A DNA stretch of 64,000 bases from Chlamydoabsidia padenii. Its lineage: Eukaryota > Mucoromycota > Mucoromycetes > Mucorales > Cunninghamellaceae. The stretch is from contig JAIWND010000016.1 in the NCBI GenBank assembly GCA_025330725.1, forward strand, positions 682,001 to 746,000, written 5' to 3'. A model generated the notes under the pieces. The model had not been told where the DNA came from, made no database searches, and saw only the letters and a list, made by a program, of their open reading frames with translations. Position numbers and translations under genes: made by a program. Positions 25,243 through 35,439 of this stretch are shown one piece after another. Positions within the stretch are counted from its first letter, which is position 1. Each line of letters opens with the position of its first letter.

Positions 25243-25887
25243 AGCGAGCAAACGCGACGAGGTATCATCACCGTGAATATATTCTGGAAGTCCCAATGAT
25301 CGAAGCAAAGTTTTCATACTGGTAGTAGAAAGCATTGCTGAAGAAGATGTACGTTTTGCTGAGGATGGTCGTTGCGCAGGTTGTCCATCATTGTCCAAAA
25401 AAGAAGGAGTCACTTCGGTCAAATCAGTGGGGTCGTGATTGATGTGAGCCCAGTAATAATCCACCTTGAATTTCCCGTTTGTCAAAAGATGCACATTGGT
25501 TTTAGCTTTGCAGGACACCTTCATGGATGTCTTTGTTACGATTCGACGACGCTTCGAAGGGCCAGCACCATTTTCAGTTTTCAGTTTTCGTTCATACGCC
25601 CCTGAGTGATTGCATATCCAATAGGTCGTCATACGCACTTGCTCCTATATAGCAGATTCCACGACAGTCTTTGATTCGTAAAGGCGACTGTAGATGAATC
25701 GTCCATGGTTTTCGACATCGTTTTCCCAAATCCTCTTTACTATCCAAATAAAAGGTCATCTTGTCATGAGAGCAGCTGGGGACAGACTTTGCCACATAAG
25801 CGTATTTAATATATTCGTCGGTGGGGACGATGACAGACTTGTTCGAAGATTTGCTTGAAGGCATAGGGGGAGTAGTAGAAGGAGCCA
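25243..25887 (-). pseudogene. FAR1/WRKY-GCM1-like DNA-binding protein, frameshifted
   Basis: Starts MAPSTTPPMPSSKSSNKS and continues to KDCRGICYIGASAYDDLL. The expected next block, TTYWICNHSGAYERK, is in another frame beginning near 25638, so one frameshift separates them. After that come SKRRRIVTKTSMKVSCKAK and KFKVDYYWAHINHDPTDL, a Cys/His pattern (C..H, then C, then H.H) typical of FAR1-type DNA-binding domains found on Mutator-like transposases. It lies head-to-tail directly before the Fanzor remnant on the same strand, so both may derive from one mobile element, or the piece may be the N-terminus of a fused protein. No MULE catalytic core is visible. Confidence 0.45.
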
Positions 25888-26223
25888 TTTTGATTAAAAA
25901 AGAGTGAGGAGGGAAGAGAAAAAAACAAACATTTATCGCCAAATAGCGCCATTTAAAAATATGACAGGATATCGTATTCAAATAAAAGATACATAACAAT
26001 CGAGGTACTGCCCTGATATATTATATAGTTGGTTTCGTTCTCAACCAAACACATTATGCCAGACATGATAAAAGTGCCAGTCAAAAAGAAGATCAGAGTC
26101 GGGATTTGAATGGTCAATGATTTGGCCCAATAAAAAGCTCATGAGTGTAATTCGAAAAAGGGTGGTTTATTTTTTTTTTTTTTTTCGCCTCTTTCTTTTT
26201 TTTTTTTTAATCCTATCAAAGAG
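25888..26223. other. Intergenic, p24 promoter
   Basis: Holds a CGGGATTTGAA element at 26100-26110 and two T-runs (26170-26185, 26197-26208) just before the p24 start. Confidence 0.6.
26100..26110 (+). promoter_or_regulatory. CGGGATTTGAA element upstream of the p24 gene
   Basis: Exact consensus match, 114 bp before the start codon. Confidence 0.45.
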
Positions 26224-27104
26224 ATGCGGTCATCCCTATTTGTCTTTATCGGGGCTACTTTGGTGGCTCTCACATCTGCTGTCAAGTTTGACCTCAAGGC
26301 TGTCACATCTGAAAATCAATTCGGCCCTGAACGACGATGCTTCTCTCAATACGTACCAAAGGATACCAAGGTGTTGGTCAGTGTCCATGTCAGCGAAGGT
26401 TATAACCAACGTGTGGGCTGCAGCGTAAGTAACAAGTCATCTTTTTTATCATGTCTATATTTATTGTGGGGTTTTTTTTTAATAATAGATCTTTGAAGAT
26501 GGTGAACGCCCCAATGTGTTTGCAAAGAAAAAGGACATCAAAGACGAATACAATAACGCTTTTGATACTTTGCAAGATGGTGAAATAAATATTTGTTTCA
26601 CCAACATTCTCGACGAAGGCAAGTTGGAAAAAAAAAAAAAATAGAATGACATGGGAAATACTCATCCTTCTTTATATACGCACAATATAGGCTTTGTACC
26701 TTCTGCTGACAATTATCGTGAAATCGACCTTGAAGTCAATGTGGGCACCGAAGCGAAAACTATTGAAGAAATCACCAAGAACAAACACCTGCCAAATTTG
26801 GAAGAACAAACCCGTGTACTGGAAGCCATGGTGGATGATATCTTGAACGAAATGAATTATCTCAAGGGTCGTGAAGCCAAGTTACGAAATACCAATGGTA
26901 AGTGAATACATCGGGTTTAAACTACCAATGAACAGATGTACTAACTAGAGTACTTTTTCTTCTTCTTCTTCTTCTTCAATAGAATCTACCAATGAACGTG
27001 TCAAATGGTTTAGTTTATTATCCCTGTTTACTCTCATTAGTTTAGGCATTTGGCAAATCTTATACCTTCGCTCCTTCTTCCGTAGAAAGAGACTTATTGA
27101 TTAA
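26224..27104 (+). CDS. p24 (emp24/gp25L) family cargo receptor
   Basis: Type I membrane protein cycling between ER and Golgi in COPII/COPI vesicles. Exons 26224-26424, 26489-26618, 26691-26897 and 26983-27104 give 219 residues. Signal peptide MRSSLFVFIGATLVALTSA; GOLD domain with two Cys (RRCFSQYVPKDTKVLVSVHV ... RVGCSIFEDG) and ICFTN; coiled coil (LEEQTRVLEAMVDDILNEMN, LKGREAKLRNTNESTNERVK); one membrane segment (WFSLLSLFTLISLGIWQILY) and a short tail LRSFFRRKRLID holding an FF ER-exit signal and basic COPI signals. The second intron begins GAAG|GCAAGT, a GC-AG intron needed to keep E-GFVPSADNYREIDLE in frame. It most resembles the delta or beta p24 type; subfamily not settled. Confidence 0.95.
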
Positions 27105-27278
27105 TTAAACTATAGTTAAAACATGTTGGAATAAAGATTTTTATTATTTGTATCAGACCTTTGGTTTTGATTAATTAATCAAGTTAACAAAATGATGATG
27201 ATATTTTAATGTGATTGTTTATTGTGGTATATAGTTAAAGAATGTGGGGGTGAAATCTAACATTACTACTACATATAA

Positions 27279-29051
27279 CTATTTTACTGGGTCCTTGATA
27301 TCCAACTTGTTGATCTGTGCTGTTGTTTGATCTACATCCAAATCCGAATCCGAGGAAGTATCCGAGAGTTCGAGATCCAATTGATCCAAATGTTTCCATT
27401 GATTGAGTAGAGCCATGGCAGTGACCACCGATTTGAATTTGCTTTGACTATGCATACCCTTGAGCACACTGGGGGCCAAATTAGTGACATCGCTTGATGG
27501 GAGTTCGTCATTGGTAATCCAGGGATGTTGTAATGCTTCTTTGGCGGTGATTCTTTTTTCAGGGTCAAAGGTAAGTAGTCTATCAATCATGTTCTTGGCT
27601 ACAAGAGAACAATTAGTATCGTGGGTTGAGGGGGGAGGAGGAAGGATTGTTTCATGTATATTACCTGAATCAGAGATATCGCACCAGTATTCTTCATCGA
27701 ATTCATATTTTCCAGACATGATGCTTTCAAATAGGGCGGCTTGATCTAACAAATATATATATATATATAGTGTCAATAGTTATCATAGCGATTGATACCT
27801 TTTCGTCCTTACCTTCGCCATAAAAGGGAGTATAACCAGATAAAAGCACAAACTATATGATAAAGACATTAATGTTAGTAGTATGATTTTTATAGAGTCA
27901 TGTCATAGAGTTTTACCATAATGACACCCACACTCCAGAGATCTACTGCTTTTCCATGACCCTTTTGGAGTAAGACTTCGGGCTAAACCAATAAAACACC
28001 AAGTTAGTAAGCACCAAACACCCCCCCCCCAAAAAAAAAAAAAAAAAGATGATAACCAAGCTTACTGCCACATATCCAGGTGTTCCACAGGCAGTTGTCA
28101 AAATATCATCATGATGCTTGAGTATTTTCGATAATCCAAAATCTATCGAAATGCAAATTAGTCCCTGATTTCCCTTTTTCTTTTTTTGTGACTTACCTGT
28201 TATCATCAATTTCGCATTAGGGTCTTTACTGCCAAACAAGAGCTAAAATAAGAGTTAAATGTGACATATCTTGAAACACAAAAACATAACAACAACTTAC
28301 GTTTTCAGGTTTGATATCCCTATTTAAAGTCATAAGGGTAAAATATAATGTCAGTACTGTCATTTGTTAATCGTGTACTATTCCTACTACCTATGGACGA
28401 TCTAATAAGAGTATAATATAAAAAGATGAGTACCAATGATAATCATTAGTTGAGTTTATACTTACATCGTGGTCGTGTAGATAGACAAGGCCTTCAAGTA
28501 TTTGTCGTATCAAGTTGGCGGCATCCCGTTCACTGTAGTTACCCTTATCCAATAGCTGCTTAAATAATTCACCACCACTTGCCAAATCAGTCACGATATA
28601 TACAGCATCGACAGTTTCATAAAGTGCATGCATAGATACAATATGAGGATGGTGGACTTTAGTTAATATATCTTAAATAAGAAAGATGAGTGGTTCATTA
28701 GTATCTTGTTACGTGGTTTCTTCTTCATCTTGTACCTACCAAGTTCACTGTCCAACATGTGTTCTTTGCCTATAAAGACTCAAGTATCAGTATTCAAGAC
28801 AATAAGAAAAAAAGAATTCATTTGTTCTTACCAGCAATCACCTTTTTCAAGATAATCTTGAGAGCATATGGCTTCTTGGTTTCACGGTGGACGCATTCCT
28901 TCACCACAGCAAACGAGCCAACACCCAAAGTTTTCTTGGTCACTTCATAGTCAGCATTCAATTCGGGAGGATAGGCATTAGCTTCATCATCTTTCTCGTG
29001 AGTTTTTTTGAATAAGGCTAGGAGCCGTTTCATCAAGGCTGATTTAGGCAT
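27279..29051 (-). CDS. CMK1: Calcium/calmodulin-dependent protein kinase (CaMK I type)
   Basis: Ser/Thr kinase responding to Ca2+/calmodulin. Eleven exons (28832-29051, 28740-28769, 28466-28671, 28391-28401, 28301-28319, 28197-28242, 28066-28142, 27917-27982, 27813-27852, 27665-27745, 27279-27598) total 1116 nt, 371 residues. Landmarks: TLGVGSFAVVKECVHRETKK (Gly loop), YALKIILKK (Lys), VTDLASGGELFKQLL, LHDHDIVHRDIKPENLLFG, MITDFGLSKIL, TACGTPGYVAPEVL (activation loop Thr), WSVGVIMFVLLSGYTPF. The C-terminus (VLKGMHSQSKFKSVVTAMAL) looks like an autoinhibitory/CaM-binding helix, followed by an acidic tail. The catalytic loop IVHRDIKPEN is split over an 11-nt and a 19-nt exon. TTTCAAATCCCG lies 66 bp upstream. 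Confidence 0.96.
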
Positions 29052-29846
29052 GATGGAGGTTGAAGAAGAAGAAGAAGAAAAGATTCATCCTCCTTTTTGG
29101 TTTGAATCCCTGGATGTTTCAAATCCCGACATGGTCCTATCAACCAAATTCAATGCCACTCATTACTAAGAAAGGACTGACAAGATAGAACCAGTCCTGC
29201 GTACCTTTTTTTTTTTTTTTTTTCATCGATCCTAAAGATGGACTACTTTTATTAAATAAGAGTAACAATAAAATATACAATGTTTAAACAAAGTTGAAAG
29301 AAATGATCAAAAGCAATAATGCATAGTAAAAGAGAGCAAACAGTCAGTTAGTACATATGGTCAGCCCCTTTTTATCTATGGAAATGATAAAACTTGTCAA
29401 CTTGATGCATTGTAGGGTTGGTTGCGATAACTACTCGGAAATGTTGTAATATAAAAAATAGCGGATGCAAACCCTATGGCACACATATCATCATTAATGT
29501 TTGATTGGGAAAACTATTAAAGCCTCAGTGTATGTCAAGATCGACTTCACCCTCCAAAGTCAAATCGAGTAAAGGAAAGAGAAGAAAGTTGAATAAAGAA
29601 AGAGGACATGATTGAAGAGTAACAACGTGATCAAGAGCAAGAGAGACGAGGTAGACTAAAAGTGTTTAACGGATCAACAGAAGTTGGGGAAAGGTGGGGT
29701 ATTTATACTAACTCTAAGACGATAACAATAGGCAGAAGATTCTGAAACATAGGGCTAAAAAAAATAAGTGAAACAAAAAGTTATCTTTTTTCTATTTAAT
29801 AAAATTGGATATACTATATATAATAATGGTATATCGGGTGCCATGT
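29052..29846. other. Intergenic, CaM kinase promoter and possible TATA region
   Basis: Contains the kinase promoter (element at 29117-29128; TTTGAATCCC at 29101). On the minus strand a TATAAATA box near 29699-29706 is followed by only a 20-codon ORF. No gene supported. Confidence 0.45.
29117..29128 (-). promoter_or_regulatory. CGGGATTTGAAA element upstream of the CaM kinase
   Basis: TTTCAAATCCCG on the plus strand; exact consensus match, 66 bp before the kinase start codon, with a second half-copy (TTTGAATCCC) at 29101-29110. Confidence 0.45.
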
Positions 29847-30271
29847 TTATGGCGTCAGGAAAGAATTTTTCTGTTTCTTTGAACAGATCAAATAACTAAA
29901 TAAGAAGAGGTAACATATATCAAAAAAGTCAGTACCTGCCAAGAATACTAGTGTCGTGCACCACCCCATAGTGCTCTTTTGCTTGTTTTGACAACCCATC
30001 CTTCTTACATTGTTGTTTGCAAAAACGGGATATCCAGCATTTTGATTGTCTATAAAAAGAAATAAATACAACAGTGACAGGCAGGGTCGATTATGGTCAT
30101 GTGAGATTTTGATTAGGTTTAGCGAGGTTGGGTCATTACAGTAGAGCACATACGGCAAGTGGAAGGAGGAGGACGTATACACCTGGCCAAAAGAGGACTG
30201 AGCAATTGAAGAGGAGGATGAAGAAAATAAAAGTGAAAAAATATATATAGAAGAATGAAAAGTGGTTCCAT
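29847..30271 (-). CDS. Possible small secreted Cys-containing protein
   Basis: Three exons (30183-30271, 29936-30049, 29847-29895) with canonical GT-AG sites join in phase to 83 residues. The N-terminus MEPLFILLYIFFHFYFLHPP is strongly hydrophobic like a signal peptide or membrane anchor. The mature part has KCWISRFCKQQCKKDGLSKQ (C-x5-C-x3-C) and later SYLICSKKQKNSF, only four Cys. A GGCGGGGTTTAC variant of the shared upstream element sits about 45 bp upstream. No family is recognised; the C-x5-C-x3-C spacing recalls helix-stabilised small Cys-rich peptides, but the pattern is incomplete. It may be a chance assembly. Confidence 0.35.
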
Positions 30272-31152
30272 TATTTACGAACAATCAACTCACGCTGACA
30301 ATCAAGGCAATGGTGGCGGGGTTTACAATAAACTCCGATCAATGCAAAAAAAAGTCTGGTTTTGATAACGTCATGTGTATCAGTTGGTCCTTCCTGTTCC
30401 CTTTTCCCTATACCCAACCAGCACACAGTCGTTACTACAAAAGAACTTTTTATTAAGAGATAAGTCGTCGCTTAACATGCTACATATCATAAGTGAAAAA
30501 GAAAGAAAGACAGCCTAAACCATGCAGCATATAACTGAGTCTTGTGTGTATAAAGTGTACAGTATATTTCATATTGCCTGCTCCCTTTGAGAGAAAAAGA
30601 GGTTGAAAGAGGCAAAATGACGTTCGGGATTTAAAAGTTTTTGAGATATTTTTATGATTGTTCAAAAGAGATAAGCAATGACCGAGTAAAATAAATATCA
30701 CACCTACGCCTAATGCTGATGATGGTCAAATAGTCCCTTCTGACAGAGTTGGAACTTTGAGCAAACCCAAACACTTGCAATTAATAATGGAAACGTAAAT
30801 GCCGAGTTTGTTCAAGTTGGTAAAACATGGGAACCTTATATATTGAGCTAGTCGAATCCACAGCGAATTATGTTCGTGTGAGCGGATACTGAATATTGAT
30901 GCGTTTTATTGGATCGGTTATCGTCATTCATGTCTTGCTCAATTCAAAAGAGGAGGACTATTGCGTACAAGACGTTTGCTTCTCTTATTTCACGTTGATG
31001 CAAGTGGGAAAAAAAGGTACTTCTGGGCTTGAATTTCATTTCCCCACTTTTTTTTTTTGCTGACTGACGAGAAAAATGCTGTGTGAATAAAATGATAAAG
31101 TCCGCACAAATCCTTTCTTTCTTTCTCTCTCTTCTATTCTTCCTACTACCAC
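30272..31152. other. Intergenic, biotin carboxylase promoter
   Basis: CGGGATTTAAAA at 30625-30636. A CT-rich leader (31108-31140) runs into the start codon. No gene supported. Confidence 0.5.
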
Positions 31153-33287
31153 ATGCTCTCCGATAAACCTTCCACTCGTCACAAACTTTTAGTAGCCAAT
31201 CGTGGGGAAATAGCCATTCGAATCCTTACTGCAGCTGCTGAACTGGGCTTCCACACTGTAGCAGTTTATGGCGACCCTCAAGATAATGCTCATTGCCTGT
31301 CTGCCGATGAATCACTAAGACTCCCATCATCGGCCTCCTTTTTAAATGAACAACACATTATTGAAGCTGCAAAAAGGTATTTATAACGTTTATGACTATA
31401 CTAATATTGACTAACCATGTGTCTTTCTTTACTTCTTTTGTCTAGTACAAAAGCAACGATGATTCACCCAGGCTATGGCTTTTTATCGGAATCAGCGACA
31501 TTTGCGCGACGATGCTTGAAAGAAAACATTCAGTTTGTTGGTCCGTCAGTCTCATGTATTCAAGCAGTAGGTGATAAGATCTCGGCTCGTCAAGTGGCCC
31601 TAGCGGCTGGTGTACCGGTGATTCCAGGTACCGACACTTCAGTGAACCAAGTACCTGATGTCCTTGCCTTTGGTGCTATTCATGGTTACCCTCTCATGTT
31701 AAAGGCGCGCGATGGTGGTGGAGGTCGTGGGATACGAATGGTCAATCACCCTGATCAAGTGCAAGATGCCCTAAAACGCTGCCTCAGTGAATCTCCCTCC
31801 AAACAAGTGTTTATTGAAAAAGCCATTGTCGGTGCCAAACATATTGAAGTACAAATCATAGGTGATGGGTATGGTAATGTGATCCACTTGTTTGAACGTG
31901 ATTGCTCTATTCAACGAAGGTACCAAAAGGTGTTGGAAGTAAGTAGTGGAAAAAAGGGGGAACGGGGTTTATCATCTAACTCTTTTTTTTTTAATATTCA
32001 GGTGGCACCATGTCCTTCTTTATCGGCTTCTTTGAGAGCCTCTATTCATAAAGCCGCCGTCCAACTGGCTCGACATATCGAATACGACTCGGCGGGAACA
32101 GTGGAATTCTTGGTTGATCAACAACAACAACAATTTTACTTTTTAGAAGTCAATCCTCGTATACAGGTCGAACACACCATTAGCGAACAAATCACCAATG
32201 TCGACATTGTCCAAACTCAGATTTTGGTGGCTATGGGGAAACATCTCGTCAACGATCTACACCTGACTCAAGCTGCCGTACAACCTACGCGGAACCTCAT
32301 CTCCATTCAAGCTCGCGTGGTAGCCGAAAATCCATTAAAAGACAATATGTTATCAGTGGGTAAAATAACACACGTCTCATTCCCTTCAGGTAGCTATGGC
32401 ATTCGTGTGGATACCTGGATTCGATCAGGATGTGTCGTTTTACCTGTAAGATAAATCGCATTTACTTCCTCTGGTTTGTGACATATTAAAACCCCCCTCC
32501 TTTTTTTTTTTTTTTTTCCTTTTAGGTTTATGATTCTTTGCTGGCAAAAATTATTGTAACTGGGTCTTCTTTGGATGATGCACTATCAAAAATGGCTCTG
32601 GCTCTTCAACGCACAACCATTATAGGTGTGGAAACAAATCTCGATTTTTTACTAGCCATCGTCACTGATCAATCCTATCTTGGCCACAATCTACACCACA
32701 CACATATCAAATCACTTGAAGAACGGACACCTGCCTTGATGGAATCCACTCGTGTATGGATGGAAACGAGACGGGACCGTACACCATCCTCGGCAACAAG
32801 TACTTTAATCCATCATCCGACACCAACAGCAGCAAGTATCCACTTTAAACCAACAGATGCCTTCAATATCGAGATCAGCACACCTACACCCACAGTGTTT
32901 ACACTCCAACTGGACAAGATACAAAGCAATAACTTTCCCGATGAACTGGTCGCCCACGCCCAATCCACCCTTCCTAACCTTCCTCCTCACTTTGCAATGA
33001 CAATTAAAAAAAAATCGGCTCTGGGCTCTGGATTACGACGAAAGGCTCGGATACCTGGCGAGATTGGCTGTCCTGTCACTGGCATGCTGGTGGAAATGAG
33101 CGTGCAACAGGGCGATACCGTGGTCATTGGTCAAGAAATGTTTGTCATGAGCGCAATGAAAATGGAAACGGTGGTCAAGTCTCCTATCAATGGTCGGGTG
33201 CAAGCGGTTTGTGCCAAACCTAACGAATTGGTGGAATTGGGTGATGTAGTGGTTGAACTCTCGGAAATAAAGGACAGTAAAATATAG
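31153..33287 (+). CDS. Stand-alone biotin carboxylase fused to biotin carrier domain
   Basis: Carboxylates its own biotin with ATP and bicarbonate. Exons 31153-31376, 31446-31938, 32002-32445 and 32526-33287 give 640 residues. BC domain (1-~450): KLLVANRGEIAIRILTAA, MIHPGYGFLSESATFARRC, KARDGGGGRGIRMV (ATP-grasp loop), FERDCSIQRRYQKVLEVAP, YDSAGTVEFLV, FYFLEVNPRIQVEHTISEQ and a C-terminal BC lobe. A variable linker follows, then a BCCP domain (~570-635) with GEIGCPVTGMLVEMSVQQGD and the biotin site MSAMKMETV. The BCCP is closest in style to pyruvate carboxylase, but there is no carboxyltransferase domain, so the acceptor is unknown. It could pair with a separate subunit as in methylcrotonyl-CoA carboxylase; MCC-type BT sequence is not evident. 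Confidence 0.9.
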
Positions 33288-34157
33288 ACTTGTCCTCTCC
33301 CATCCCTTCTTTTTAACGTAGTATAGCCATAGCCTAGTTTTGAAATAATGCACTTGAACTTTATCTTAATAAAAAGAAAAGAAATGACTGTAATGTATAA
33401 TGATGGTTATTGTTGAAATAATTATAGGAACATTGGGCTTTAAACTCCAATGATTGAAATGTCTTTGTCCATCCTTATCTCTCCTTCTTTATTTCTTCTT
33501 CTTCCTCCTCTCATCAAAAAGATATAAAAGATTGAATGTTACCTAAAAGATGGCACTCACTATTTTTATTACTCTTGCTGGAAATGAGGTCCTTGACTTT
33601 GACTAGTTTCTGAACTGGACAGGTTCCGCAAATATCAAATGTTAATAGGCGAACCCTCACCAATATCTAGTTCATGGTCACCCTGACCATGATCTATCTT
33701 TTGGTCACCCTTACCCCTGAATTCACAATTAATATAAATATCACATCAATTCAAATTGAATTCATTTCTTTTTTCTTCAATTTTATCAAGTTTCTCTTTT
33801 AATAAAAAATATCAATGCAAATCAAAAAGGTATTTATTACAAGCTACCTCTCTTATTATCAAGTTACTTAACAAGTGTAACTATTGTCTTTACTGCTCTT
33901 ACTTTGGAACAAGAGCCAATTTTTATTTTATTTTCAAATCCCGGTTTGCCTCGGTCGATCTTTTTCTTTTCCTCTTGAATTACCAAGCACATTCAAGTAC
34001 ATCTTGAAGGTTGATTCTTACCAAAAAGATTCTGGTGCCCACTACTTTTATATAAAACAAAACATACATATAACCAAGTTTAGCCGTAACAGCACATACC
34101 AGTCCAGTGATAGCCGCATCTATGTATTTCAGACTCCGACCAAGTAAAAGTTAAAAA
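33288..34157. other. Intergenic
   Basis: 3' flank of the carboxylase gene (AATAAAAAG near 33369) and AT-rich sequence. TTTCAAATCCCG at 33932-33943 is an exact copy of the shared element, about 300 bp from the tRNA gene. A short repeat of GGTCACCCT-type units lies around 33676-33712. Confidence 0.5.
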
Positions 34158-34239
34158 TGATGAGAGTGGGATTCGAACCCACGCACCCGAAGATACTAGA
34201 GCCTAAATCTAGCGCCTTAGACCACTCGGCCATCTCACC
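34158..34239 (-). tRNA. tRNA-Leu(UAG)
   Basis: Folds by eye: acceptor GGTGAGA/TCTCATC (one G-U pair), D-arm GCCGAGTGGTCTAAGGC, anticodon arm CTAGA-TTTAGGC-TCTAG with anticodon TAG, a long variable arm typical of Leu (TATCTTCGGGTGC), T-arm GTGGG-TTCGAAT-CCCAC and discriminator A. The long variable arm and D-loop confirm leucine. No intron. A T-run (34244-34250 on the plus strand) lies on the 5' side. Confidence 0.95.
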
Positions 34240-34747
34240 TTACTTTTTTTGGAAATTTTTAATCCTTATATAAAGCACCTTTATTAATTAAAACGCCGCT
34301 TTAATTTCGATTTTGATTTAGAGCACTCTATCTTGATTACTATGTAGACTGAAGGCCATCCATCGGTCTATAGTGTTTAGCATAATTACATGGATGGATA
34401 AAAATTACTTTGTACTGTGTAAAGCAAATAGGGAAAGCAAAAAAAAAGAAAATAGGACTTTGGGTATTAAAATCCCGCCAGATCTGTAAGCTATAAGCTT
34501 TATGTGTATGTAGGTGGATGAGTACATACGGTAAAAGCTGTTTCTAGGAAAGACAATGTGTGGCAAATAGTTTAAGATGGGCACATAATACAAGCAATAA
34601 AAGCAGCACCACCCTTCCACCCCCCCCCAAAAAAAAAAAAGCCCAGCAACCCAATTTACAAATACTCAACATCATGTATATTAATTGCAATGCAAAAGAC
34701 ATCAAGAGACATATTTTTTATTGTGACAACAAGTAATTATAATGATT
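34240..34747. other. Intergenic, tRNA upstream and RPL31 3' flank
   Basis: ATTAAAATCCCGCC at 34466-34479 resembles the shared element. Poly-C/poly-A run at 34621-34640. No coding signal. Confidence 0.5.
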
Positions 34748-35256
34748 CTATTCGTCATCGACAACGGAGGTTTCGAGACCTAATTTTTAAATGAAAACAA
34801 AAAGAGATGTTAGGGGAGTACTTGATTGCATTTTCCTTGTTGGTATTCAACACTTACCCTTGAAAGAGGCAACAGGGACGTAGGTGACATAGGAGTAGAG
34901 CTTTTCCTTGGCATCTTCGTCATCGTTACGCTTACGAGCGATACGAACACGGATACGGTGATCAGTGTGCTTGACACCACGAGCCCACAAAGCCTTGTTC
35001 AAAGCGGGGTCGATACGGACATCAGAGGTACCCATAGCCTTTTGAGCGAATTCCTTGACAGCCTTGACAGCATGAGGAGAGCGCTTTCTCAAGGCACTGT
35101 TAAAAAAAAGAGAGAGCATTAGAGTTGGCCTTTTTTTTTTCCTTTCCTTTTTCTTCCTTACCGGCCAAAGACACGCTTGTGCATGTGAATGGTGTATTCA
35201 CGAGTAACGACATCAGCGAGGGTGGAGCGCTTGGTGGTCTTTTGATCCTTGGCCAT
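34748..35256 (-). CDS. RPL31: 60S ribosomal protein eL31
   Basis: Large-subunit protein near the nascent chain exit. Exons 35162-35256, 34858-35096 and 34748-34779 give 121 residues. Sequence is typical: [100 protein letters not shown]. The start codon comes directly after an acceptor AG of a 183 bp 5'-UTR intron. Codon use is strongly biased to C- and G-ending codons (GCC, AAG, GTC), as for a highly expressed gene. TTGAAATCCCGCC lies at 35523-35535, just upstream of the inferred first exon. Confidence 0.97.
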
Positions 35257-35439
35257 CTATAAAATCATGTATATAATGTCGCTAATGTTAGTCCCTGTTT
35301 CATCCATCCAGTTCCATCCATCCAGTTCCATCCATCCATCCATCCATCCTATTGCATCCATTCATCATTCTATTTTTAATGGTAACAGGAGTGATCCTAT
35401 CTTTTTCATTTCCACAATTGATTGTTTTCGTCTACTTAC
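35257..35439 (-). other. 5'-UTR intron of RPL31
   Basis: Donor ACA|GTAAGT at 35439 and acceptor TATAG at 35257 that abuts the ATG. It contains a CATC-rich simple repeat (35300-35347). It is three times the length of most introns here. Confidence 0.65.

Noticed and set aside
25003..25299. Plus-strand open frame over the Fanzor relic
   Set aside because: Antisense shadow; the minus strand carries the conserved blocks.
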